From the NCBI GenBank assembly GCA_021202465.1, contig JAJQCZ010000067.1, positions 1 through 39,262 of the forward strand: a stretch of 39,262 nt of DNA, read 5' to 3'. Below the pieces are notes generated by a model, which saw only the letters and a program-made list of their open reading frames with translations, made no database searches and was not told the origin of the DNA. Shown one piece after another: positions 10,007-16,563 of the stretch. This stretch comes from Lachnospiraceae bacterium. Lineage in GTDB: Bacteria; Bacillota; Clostridia; Lachnospirales; Lachnospiraceae. Every line of letters starts with the position of its first letter. Within the stretch, counting starts at the first letter, position 1. Position numbers and translations under genes: made by a program.

Positions 10007-10500
10007 GATTTCGCGTCCTCCTTCTTCGCATTTCGCTTAAACCAGCGGTACAGATCCTGAATCTCACGCACCACACCGATCGCCGAGCCGACAAAGACAG
10101 AACCGTAGATGACCCACATCGGCCAGCCCAGAGCCGAGCTCTTCATGCCGCCCGCCTTGGAATTCATCGTGGCAAAGTACGCATAGTAAGTCAGGTAGGC
10201 GAAGAACACCAGAGTGACGATACGGCCGATGAGATCCACAACCTTCTTCAGCCAGTCGGGGAACAGTCCCAGCAGGATGTCGACCTTCAGCATCTTGTCC
10301 CGGCGAATGCAGTAGCCGATGGACAGGAATCCCGAGAACACGAACATGAACCGGCAGAATTCCTCCGGCCAGGACATGGATGCCTTGAAGAAGTAGCGCA
10401 TGATGATCTGCCACATCATGACAATCGCCATGATAACAAGGAAGAACATCAGGATCGTCTCCTCAAAGTCTTCATCCAGCCATTTCCAAAATTTTTTCAT
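10000..10500 (-). CDS. dctQ: TRAP transporter small permease subunit (DctQ family)
   Basis: This is the small membrane subunit of the TRAP transporter. Its 166 residues form four membrane segments, at about 14-37, 48-66, 88-110 and 127-147. Family features are the SWPEEFCRFMFVFSGFLSIG stretch and R-RDKMLKVDIL. The start has AAAGGAGG about ten bases upstream. It is the first gene of the dctQMP unit and lies 280 bases below the AraC-type regulator gene on the same strand, which suggests that regulator controls it. Confidence 0.92.
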   Translation of the reverse strand: MKKFWKWLDEDFEETILMFFLVIMAIVMMWQIIMRYFFKASMSWPEEFCRFMFVFSGFLSIGYCIRRDKMLKVDILLGLFPDWLKKVVDLIGRIVTLVFFAYLTYYAYFATMNSKAGGMKSSALGWPMWVIYGSVFVGSAIGVVREIQDLYRWFKRNAKKEDAKSC

Positions 10501-10780
10501 TCTGGAAAAACCTCCTTTCTCCTCTTTGGAGTTAAAATTGATTAGCTACCAGACGGCAAAACCCTCCCGTCCCGCCGCCGATGGCTTTAATCTAGCGTAA
10601 AAAAAGACAAATGTATACGGACTTTTTTCCGGTTTGAGCACAGTTTCTCCAAAAAAATGAAGAATTGTTCACGATTCGCAAATTTGTTAGTGTCTTTTGA
10701 TATCAAAATATTCCCGAATAATATAAACATTTCGCATAATCCGGGACGATTCAAATGAACGTTTTTTCATCTGCCTGATC
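10501..10780 (-). promoter_or_regulatory. Leader and control region of dctQMP
   Basis: This AT-rich 280-base gap should carry the start signals of the transporter genes. I find no pair of good -35 and -10 hexamers, which would suit a promoter needing an activator such as the adjacent AraC protein. A TGCGAAA motif on the minus strand (10730-10736) and a near copy (10675-10680) resemble motifs near the TIM-barrel gene promoter. A CTCC just ahead of the ribosome site could pair with its first GGAG. Confidence 0.4.
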
Positions 10781-13189
10781 TCACTCCGTCCGGCCCCGGT
10801 ACTGCCCCGGCGTGTAGCCGGTCACCTTCTTAAAGACACGGATAAAATTCTGAATCGAATTAAACCCGCACTGGAAACCGATCTCCTTGATCGTCATGGA
10901 GGTCACCTTCAGCATCTGCCGTGCTTTATCCACCCGGTAGGAGGCCAGATAGGCGCTGAACTTTTCTCCGCCGATCTCGTTAAAGAGTTCGCTGAGATAA
11001 GAGGCGCTGATACCGATGTGCTCCGCCACATCATTCAGAGACAGATTACTGTTGGCATAATTCTCACCGATGAATTCCTTCGCGGTCTCAACATAGCGAT
11101 AACGGCTCTTCTTATTGTAATTCAGAATCAGATGACAGACCTCGCGGCACTGCGCCAGGATAAAGGATTCCAGCTCGCCCGGATCCTGAAAGGCACGAAT
11201 CGTCTCCGAGGTCTGGCTCTCCTCAAGCTTCTCCTGTTCCTCCTGCGTCAGCGGATAGGCGATCAGCTTCTCCAGCATCTCATCCATGAACATCTCCAGA
11301 CAGACCTTACTGCCCTCGAGATCGTCCCCGTATTGCCGGAACACTTCATCAACGACCTGCTCCACCATCAGCTCCGCACCGGGCCGTTCGCCCCGGGCCG
11401 CCAGCGCGCTGATCCCGCGGCTGCGCTCCCGGAACCAATAGCGGTCAAGAACAATCTTCGGCTCCGCCTCCGGCGCCGTACTCTCTCTCTCAGTTTCCGG
11501 CTGCTCCTCGGTCTCCTCACTGCGGCTGCTGTAGCGCTGGTAATGGACCTTCTCCACAGCCTCCAGATAGGACTCCCGGAGGTCGACGATCTGGTTGCAG
11601 ATCTGCCCGGCTTCCACATAGAGCGTATAGGGAAGCCCCTGCGCACTCCCCCGCAGCGTCTGCTGCACCAAGAGAAATTCTCTCTTGACCGCGACCGCGG
11701 AGGCCTCCTCCGGGAATACGAGAATCAGCGCCATGGAGACCCGGTCCAGCCGGCACCGGAGGAACTGATAGCCTGAGGCCCTCGCCGCCAGATCGGTCAG
11801 CATATTCTGCAGAGAGACCAGATACAGATTCCACTCCGTATCGGAGACACCCCGGTTCCCCGGCTCCTCAATAAAGCAGAGTCCCACGAGGAAGCGCCCG
11901 TTTAAGGGAAGCGGATTCCCGATTCCCGCCAGGATCTCCTCCATCCGCTCCATCGTATAGTCCTTGCCTCCGAGGAGCTTCATGAGCGTACTCTCGAGGA
12001 TCTCCGGCGCCACGGAGCTAACGACCGCGGACAGATACTCCTGCTGATCCAGCGCCTTGGAATACGCCCCCTCCAGCAGGTCGAACTCACTGTATGTTTT
12101 CTTTTTCTCATTCACAGGCACAGTTTTCCCGGCCGCCAGATTCACCAGGCGGTTGATGGGCTGATAAATGCTCCGCACCACATAAATCGTAATAAAAACA
12201 CTGAATAGCAGCAGAATCAGAAGCGCCGGAAACAGGGCCTGCAGCGTATCGATCAGAGTTACCCGCATGGAATTATAATCAATCTGCAGAATAAACTGCC
12301 AGCCCAGACGCTCCGAGACCACATAATACCATGTCCCGTCCGTGCGGATCTCCGCCCCCAGCACCTCCGCCTGCGTGAGAAATTCACTTTCGGATTCCCA
12401 GTCTACCTCAACCTCACTGTAAGGAAGGCAGTCGGTCAGCACCGGTTCCCCTGCCGCGTCATAGAGAAAGACGATATCTTCCACCTCATCGAATTCATTG
12501 GACAGTGCCGAATTCAGCGCATCCTGATCCACTTCATAGACCAGGATGCCAATCGGTGAGCTGGAAAGCGTAAAATACTGCACCAGATAAATATTCCCAT
12601 CAATTGTCGCCAGATATGTACAGACCGAATCCGTCTCCGACTCCGAAAAGAGGACAACTTCCTCCGTCGCGGAAATACAGTCCAGGATATCGGCTTCCTC
12701 CCACTCCGAGATGTTCTGCACCGAGTAGGAACCGTTCTCCAGCACTGTACCATCCACACTGGCATAGAAGATGGCCCGCTCCACGACCGTTCCCCGCACG
12801 CTGCTGTTGAGCTGGCGGATCATCCGATAGATCTGTGTCTGCGGTTCATCCGAGGCGCCGGATACCATGTAGCTGCAAAAGTCCGAGCTCCAGAGGATCT
12901 GCGTCATATTCTGCGTCAGATCGTCGAAAATCTGTTCCACCGTGCGGCTCAGTGCCGCGACCCGGGTCAGATTACTCTCCATCACCTGCTTCTGCTGGTT
13001 GACTGTCGTGATCCGGTTGATCCAGAAGGTGATAAAAAAGATCATAACCACCAGCAGGATCAGCAGACTCCAGAGGATCCTCGTGAAGACGCTGCGGTTC
13101 GAGGTCAGTTCCCTGGCAAATTTATGTTTCTTTCCTGTTACCATGTTTTTCCCTGCCATTTCCTGAAAAAGCGCCCCCGCTTCTGCCAT
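10781..13189 (-). CDS. Membrane-anchored AraC-family transcriptional regulator
   Basis: This large one-protein sensor-regulator is 802 residues from the ATG at 13189. A membrane helix (about 37-57) is followed by an extracytoplasmic segment of some 260 residues resembling a Cache-type sensor. A second helix (about 317-339) and a HAMP-like linker come next. After a long cytoplasmic part the C-terminus (about 697-802) has an AraC double helix-turn-helix with SLNDVAEHIGISASYLSELF and TIKEIGFQCGFNSIQNFIRVF, ending GYTPGQYRGR. Such proteins usually sense an extracellular ligand and activate neighbouring transport genes, here dctQMP. The start is uncertain: a GTG at 13258 and ATGs at 13204, 13159 and 13144 are also in frame. 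The choice rests on CGGAG before 13189 and the promoter near 13290. Confidence 0.85.
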   Translation of the reverse strand: MAEAGALFQEMAGKNMVTGKKHKFARELTSNRSVFTRILWSLLILLVVMIFFITFWINRITTVNQQKQVMESNLTRVAALSRTVEQIFDDLTQNMTQILWSSDFCSYMVSGASDEPQTQIYRMIRQLNSSVRGTVVERAIFYASVDGTVLENGSYSVQNISEWEEADILDCISATEEVVLFSESETDSVCTYLATIDGNIYLVQYFTLSSSPIGILVYEVDQDALNSALSNEFDEVEDIVFLYDAAGEPVLTDCLPYSEVEVDWESESEFLTQAEVLGAEIRTDGTWYYVVSERLGWQFILQIDYNSMRVTLIDTLQALFPALLILLLFSVFITIYVVRSIYQPINRLVNLAAGKTVPVNEKKKTYSEFDLLEGAYSKALDQQEYLSAVVSSVAPEILESTLMKLLGGKDYTMERMEEILAGIGNPLPLNGRFLVGLCFIEEPGNRGVSDTEWNLYLVSLQNMLTDLAARASGYQFLRCRLDRVSMALILVFPEEASAVAVKREFLLVQQTLRGSAQGLPYTLYVEAGQICNQIVDLRESYLEAVEKVHYQRYSSRSEETEEQPETERESTAPEAEPKIVLDRYWFRERSRGISALAARGERPGAELMVEQVVDEVFRQYGDDLEGSKVCLEMFMDEMLEKLIAYPLTQEEQEKLEESQTSETIRAFQDPGELESFILAQCREVCHLILNYNKKSRYRYVETAKEFIGENYANSNLSLNDVAEHIGISASYLSELFNEIGGEKFSAYLASYRVDKARQMLKVTSMTIKEIGFQCGFNSIQNFIRVFKKVTGYTPGQYRGRTE

Positions 13190-13275
13190 TTGAACTCCGT
13201 TCATTTCCACCCATACATATCCAAATGATTTGAGCGATAAAAGGGTATGACGTTTCACTCAAAACACATAGGGCT

Positions 13276-13304
13276 ATTCTATCATAAATTTATTTTTTCG
13301 TAAA
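13276..13304 (-). promoter_or_regulatory. Promoter of the AraC-type regulator
   Basis: On the minus strand TTTACG (13299-13304) and TAGAAT (13276-13281) are separated by exactly 17 bases. The expected start of transcription near 13269 leaves almost no leader before the GTG at 13258, which favours one of the later ATGs. Confidence 0.65.
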
Positions 13305-13308
13305 GCCA

Positions 13309-13333
13309 TCGAAAAGAATCGCTTTCTTTTCGA
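13309..13333. promoter_or_regulatory. Inverted repeat abutting the -35 of the AraC-type gene
   Basis: TCGAAAAGA (13309-13317) and TCTTTTCGA (13325-13333) are perfect nine-base arms around a seven-base spacer. The repeat begins four bases upstream of the -35 element, the classic place for an activator or self-regulating site. Confidence 0.55.
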
Positions 13334-13379
13334 AAGAAGACTTCTCAAAACCGGGGCAACAGATCCGCAAACCGCCGAA

Positions 13380-13411
13380 AAACAAAAACCGGCAGGAAAC
13401 ACTCCTGCCGG
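13380..13411 (-). terminator. Intrinsic terminator after the IclR/65-aa gene unit
   Basis: On the minus strand CCGGCAGGA, a five-base loop and TCCTGCCGG form a perfect nine-base stem (13389-13411), followed by TTTTTGTTTTT. It ends the catabolic enzyme transcript and separates it from the AraC-type gene. Confidence 0.9.
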
Positions 13412-13437
13412 CACTCTGTTGTCTTCCTGATCGGCCA

Positions 13438-13635
13438 TCACTCCGCGATCGCGAGAGTCTTTTTGATCTCATCCACCGCTTCCTGATAGTCTACCTCTGA
13501 ATTGTAATCGCCCTCGTAGACCTCTCTTCTTCCCTGGAAGATAAGAATCGTGTCCGGAATGCAGCCGGACCACCCTTCCAGTTTAAAGGTCAGATCGTGA
13601 GCCTTCAGCCATCCTTTCAACGCGAAGAAATCCAT
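13438..13635 (-). CDS. 65-residue protein of unknown function, coupled to the IclR gene
   Basis: I do not recognise this small soluble protein. It has no signal peptide or membrane segment and is predicted mixed alpha/beta. It has a Trp/Cys-containing middle (EGWSGCIPDTILIF) and an acidic helical tail (VDYQEAVDEIKKTL). It is very likely real: AGGAGG lies six bases before the ATG and overlaps the TAG stop of the IclR gene, so translation is probably coupled. A strong terminator follows 27 bases after its stop. Being last in the catabolic transcript, it could be an accessory or regulatory partner of the IclR protein or of one of the enzymes. Confidence 0.75.
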   Translation of the reverse strand: MDFFALKGWLKAHDLTFKLEGWSGCIPDTILIFQGRREVYEGDYNSEVDYQEAVDEIKKTLAIAE

Positions 13636-13645
13636 CTTCTGCCTC

Positions 13646-14395
13646 CTATTTCTGCACCTGCTCTACAGTTTTCATCTTCCACTCCCGGGAGATCTTCTTT
13701 CCCATCTCCACCATCGATTGAATCTTCTCATCCAGATTCTCATTGGCAAAGCGGGCCGTGGGACCGGACATGGACACAGCGGCGATGAGCCGACCTTCGT
13801 CGGAAAGAATCGGGACAGCCAGGCCGAAGAGACCTTCCTCCCGTTCCCCCACACTCAGCGCATAGCCCTTCTCCCGCACTTCCTCATAATCCACGGAGGA
13901 ATTCCTGCCATCCGTCAGCTTCTGTCTGTCCCCTTCCGGCATATAGGCGAGGATGATCTTTCCCGCTGCACCCCGGACCAGATCATGACGGCTGCCCACC
14001 TCCACGACCTGGCGGAGCTCCCGCCGGGAGTCCACCGACTCGATACACAGCTTGGCTCTGCCGCTGGGGACGAAAAGACGCACATCCTCATTGTACTTCT
14101 CGTTCATCTCTGCCATGTAGGGGTAGGAGGACACCTTCAGATCCTCATAAGTCTCACAGGGAATCCGATCTGCCAGCCAGGCGATCTTGGCGCCCAGGCG
14201 ATACGTCTTGTTCTGCGGATTTCTGACAACAAAATCATATTCCTGCAGTGCTGCGAGAATACGGAGTACGGTGCTGGAGGACAGACCGGTCTTCTCGGCG
14301 ATTTCCAACAGGATCATCTCATCCTTGTCCAGAAAACATTCCAGAATCTCCAGGGCCCGTTCTACGGAACGGGTGGGTGAATTTCTTTTCTCCAT
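13646..14395 (-). CDS. IclR-family transcriptional regulator
   Basis: A 249-residue regulator with an N-terminal winged helix-turn-helix (SVERALEILECFL, then EIAEKTGLSSSTVLRILAALQ) and a C-terminal ligand-binding IclR domain. The latter includes VRGAAGKIILAYMPEG and GLFGLAVPILSDEGRLIAAVSMSGP. IclR proteins typically control nearby catabolic genes for aromatic or other organic acids and often bind palindromes. The ATG at 14395 was chosen because GGGGGAG precedes it and family proteins start close to this point; upstream codons read through a hairpin. It is the penultimate gene of the enzyme cluster, after the shikimate-dehydrogenase homologue. A TGGAA...TTCCA palindrome at the aldehyde dehydrogenase promoter is a candidate target. 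Confidence 0.92.
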   Translation of the reverse strand: MEKRNSPTRSVERALEILECFLDKDEMILLEIAEKTGLSSSTVLRILAALQEYDFVVRNPQNKTYRLGAKIAWLADRIPCETYEDLKVSSYPYMAEMNEKYNEDVRLFVPSGRAKLCIESVDSRRELRQVVEVGSRHDLVRGAAGKIILAYMPEGDRQKLTDGRNSSVDYEEVREKGYALSVGEREEGLFGLAVPILSDEGRLIAAVSMSGPTARFANENLDEKIQSMVEMGKKISREWKMKTVEQVQK

Positions 14396-14417
14396 CGTCT
14401 CCCCCATACGGAATGAA

Positions 14418-14453
14418 GCAGACCCCGGCGGAATTCTCCCACGCGGGGTCTGC
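14418..14453 (-). other. Intercistronic hairpin between dehydrogenase and IclR genes
   Basis: GCAGACCCCG (14418-14427) pairs perfectly with CGGGGTCTGC (14444-14453). On the transcript it is followed by TTCATTCCG, not a T-run, so it would attenuate or protect rather than fully terminate. It would lower regulator expression relative to the enzymes. Confidence 0.65.
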
Positions 14454-14478
14454 AATCTGCTCAGAGTATCAGTTCAGA

Positions 14479-15345
14479 TTATTTACCGGCGACAATGTCG
14501 TTGATGGTCTTGAACATCTGATCCACAGGAGCCTCATCCACACCGGCCCACAGCTCGATCTGACGGGCGCCCTGGTAGATGACCATGCCCAGGCCGTTGA
14601 TGATCTTGCAGCCCTTGGCTTCCGCATCCAGCAGGAACTGGGTCTTCAGGGGGTTGTAGGTGGCGTCGAAGCAGACATGGGTGGGCTTGATGCACTCAGC
14701 CGCGATGGGAGTCTCGCCCTCATGGCCTCTCATGCCCAGACCGGACAGGTTCATCAGAACATCGCTCTCGGCGACAGCTGCCTTCACAGCGTCCTCATCG
14801 GCAGTGCGGATCGCGACAGCCACTTCACGGCCGAACTTGTCGTTCAGGTCGGCAGCCAGCTTCTCGCACTTATCGGAACGGGAGCTGATGTACATCTTCT
14901 TCGCACCCAGATTCGCCATCGTGAAGCACACGGACTTGCCGGTGCCGCCGGCGCCCCATACGAAGAAAGTGGACTCCTCGAACTTCACACCCTCAAGCTC
15001 CAGAGACTTGGTGGCACCGAAGCCGTCGGTGTTGTAACCCTTCAGGGTCGTGCCGGTCTTGACGACGGTGTTGATGGTGCCCATCTTCTCAGCCAGGGGA
15101 TCCATCTCATCCATAAACTGAACGGCATACTCCTTGTTGGGTTTGGTGACGGCGAAGCCGGCAAAATTCATGTAACGGATGGCGTTGATGATGTCGCCGA
15201 TGTGCTCATTATCGCACTCTACTGGGAAATAATGGGCGTTGAATCCCATGGAAGCGTAGGCTTCATTCTGCATTCTGGGGGAGAAGGACTGTCCCAGGGG
15301 TGTACCAAGCAGAGCAATCATTTTGGTATCAACTGTAATAGCCAT
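14479..15345 (-). CDS. Shikimate/quinate dehydrogenase homologue
   Basis: This NAD(P)-dependent oxidoreductase of the AroE/YdiB family has 288 residues, normal length. Substrate residues are kept: Ser20 and Ser22 in GQSFSP, Lys71 in VTKPNKEYA, Asn92 and Asp107 in YNTDGFG. The Rossmann loop is GAGGTGKS (131-138), followed by SSRSDK, where an Arg may favour NADP. The biosynthetic enzyme usually has VTxPxK and an NRT motif, both altered here. Together with the catabolic neighbours and the IclR gene this argues for a catabolic dehydrogenase acting on shikimate, quinate or another hydroxylated ring or acid, not for AroE. It lies downstream of the lyase gene across a 65-base gap holding two hairpins. 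Substrate and cofactor are not settled. Confidence 0.85.
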   Translation of the reverse strand: MAITVDTKMIALLGTPLGQSFSPRMQNEAYASMGFNAHYFPVECDNEHIGDIINAIRYMNFAGFAVTKPNKEYAVQFMDEMDPLAEKMGTINTVVKTGTTLKGYNTDGFGATKSLELEGVKFEESTFFVWGAGGTGKSVCFTMANLGAKKMYISSRSDKCEKLAADLNDKFGREVAVAIRTADEDAVKAAVAESDVLMNLSGLGMRGHEGETPIAAECIKPTHVCFDATYNPLKTQFLLDAEAKGCKIINGLGMVIYQGARQIELWAGVDEAPVDQMFKTINDIVAGK

Positions 15346-15361
15346 TGGAATACCTCTTTCT

Positions 15362-15406
15362 ACACGCTGTTTCGCGTGTGCTTTATTTTTACAGCTCAGC
15401 TGTAAA
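15362..15406 (-). other. Two adjacent hairpins in the lyase-dehydrogenase gap
   Basis: TTTACAGCT (15388-15396) pairs with AGCTGTAAA (15398-15406) around one base. ACACGC (15362-15367) pairs with GCGTGT (15374-15379) around six. The second hairpin lies next to the weak AGAGG ribosome site of the dehydrogenase gene. Neither has a proper T-run. Confidence 0.6.
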
Positions 15407-15410
15407 GCTT

Positions 15411-16373
15411 TTATTTAGTCTGGTTCTTGATCTGTCCCTTGGGAAGCTCCAGCTTCAGATCCTTGGACTTGCCGGCCCGCAGGATGTAGCTGTCCGCGGT
15501 ATGACCGATCATCTCCACGACCCGCTTGCTGATGGCGATAGCCTTATCGATGTCCACACCGGTGTTCACGCCCATCTCATCACAGACATGCAGGACATCC
15601 TCGGTGGAGACATTGCCTGCCGCGCCGGGTACGAAGGGGCATCCGCCCACGCCCGCGAAGGAGGCGTCAAACTGTGTGAAGCCCGCCTGCATACCGGCGA
15701 TGATGTTGGAAATGCCCAGTCCACGGGTGTTGTGGAAATGCAGCCACCACTTGTTATCGGGATAGGACTTCTTCATCTCCTGGCAGATGTTGTAAACCTG
15801 CGAAGGGAAGGCCATGCCGGAAGCATCAGACAGGGAAATCTCGGTGATGCCCACAGCCATGTAGGCTTCCACGATCTTCTTCACCTCGTCCACCGGGATC
15901 TCATCATCCCAGGGAGAGCCAAAAGCCATGGAGATAGATCCGGAGATATCCAGGCCGTTGCTCTTGGCAGCATCCACGGCCTCGGCGAATCCGGCGACGC
16001 TCTCCGCGGGAGTGCGGTTCAGGTTCGCCAGGTTGTGTCCCATGCTGGCGGACACGTTCAGCTTCACCTTCTTGCAGCCGCAGGCCACCGCACGATCCAC
16101 GCCTCTCTTGTTGGGGATCAGCGCACGCAGCTCCACATCATCGGGGACCTCTACCTCAGCCATCGCTTTGTAGACTTCATCGGTGTTGGCCATCTGCGGT
16201 ACCTTCTTGGGATGCATGAAGGAACCGACCTCAATCACCTTGAATCCGGCGTCGATCATACCCTTCAGGAGCTCCACCTTCTGGTCTACGGTCAGAATCG
16301 TCTTCTCATTCTGCAGGCCGTCGCGAAGACCCACCTCGCAGATGCGAATATCTTTTACAAGCTCGAATGCCAT
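15411..16373 (-). CDS. Hydroxymethylglutaryl-CoA lyase-like enzyme (DRE-TIM family)
   Basis: A 320-residue TIM-barrel lyase of the HMG-CoA lyase family, which splits 3-hydroxyacyl-CoA thioesters into acetyl-CoA and a keto acid. Visible features are EVGLRDGLQNE (Arg17-Asp18, catalytic and metal), LHFHNTRG (metal histidines) and the lyase signature GGCPFVPGAAGNVSTED with the active-site cysteine. True HMG-CoA lyases usually read HCHDTYG where this has HFHNTRG, so it belongs to a side branch whose substrate may differ, for example a citramalyl-CoA-like compound. AGGAGAG precedes the ATG. It follows the ThDP enzyme gene. No CoA ligase or CoA transferase is nearby to make its thioester substrate, a gap in any pathway model. 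Confidence 0.85.
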   Translation of the reverse strand: MAFELVKDIRICEVGLRDGLQNEKTILTVDQKVELLKGMIDAGFKVIEVGSFMHPKKVPQMANTDEVYKAMAEVEVPDDVELRALIPNKRGVDRAVACGCKKVKLNVSASMGHNLANLNRTPAESVAGFAEAVDAAKSNGLDISGSISMAFGSPWDDEIPVDEVKKIVEAYMAVGITEISLSDASGMAFPSQVYNICQEMKKSYPDNKWWLHFHNTRGLGISNIIAGMQAGFTQFDASFAGVGGCPFVPGAAGNVSTEDVLHVCDEMGVNTGVDIDKAIAISKRVVEMIGHTADSYILRAGKSKDLKLELPKGQIKNQTK

Positions 16374-16467
16374 AATATACTCTCCTAATCAGACAGAAGC
16401 AGCCACGCGCTCCTGTCCGTATGGCACAGAGCCGCCAAACACGTCGCGCGGCCCTGCGTATACAACA

Positions 16468-16557
16468 CATGCCGAATGCTCGAACCGAACATTCGGCATG
16501 CGCCTTGTCACGTTATATCTTGAAGATTTTTAATTGATTCTGGTTTAAATAACCAGA
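16468..16557 (-). other. Two hairpins in the ThDP enzyme-lyase gap
   Basis: CATGCCGAATG (16468-16478) pairs perfectly with CATTCGGCATG (16490-16500) around an 11-base loop. TCTGGTT (16539-16545) pairs with AACCAGA (16551-16557) seven bases after the ThDP enzyme stop. The strong 11-base-pair stem has no T-run on either strand, so it looks like an mRNA-processing or stability element or a protein-binding palindrome, not a terminator. Confidence 0.65.
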
Positions 16558-16563
16558 TTAAAA

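Noticed and set aside
14479-15345. Dehydrogenase considered as the biosynthetic AroE of the shikimate pathway
   Set aside because: No other aromatic biosynthesis gene is nearby, motifs deviate (VTKPNK, SSRSDK), and it sits in an IclR-linked catabolic cluster; a catabolic role fits better, though not proven.
14248-16388. Plus-strand open frames opposite the shikimate dehydrogenase and lyase genes
   Set aside because: Shadow frames of well-supported minus-strand enzymes; no motifs or ribosome sites.
16468-16500. Strong hairpin considered as a terminator or transposon end
   Set aside because: No T-run follows on either strand, and no transposase or target-site duplication is nearby; kept only as an intercistronic hairpin.
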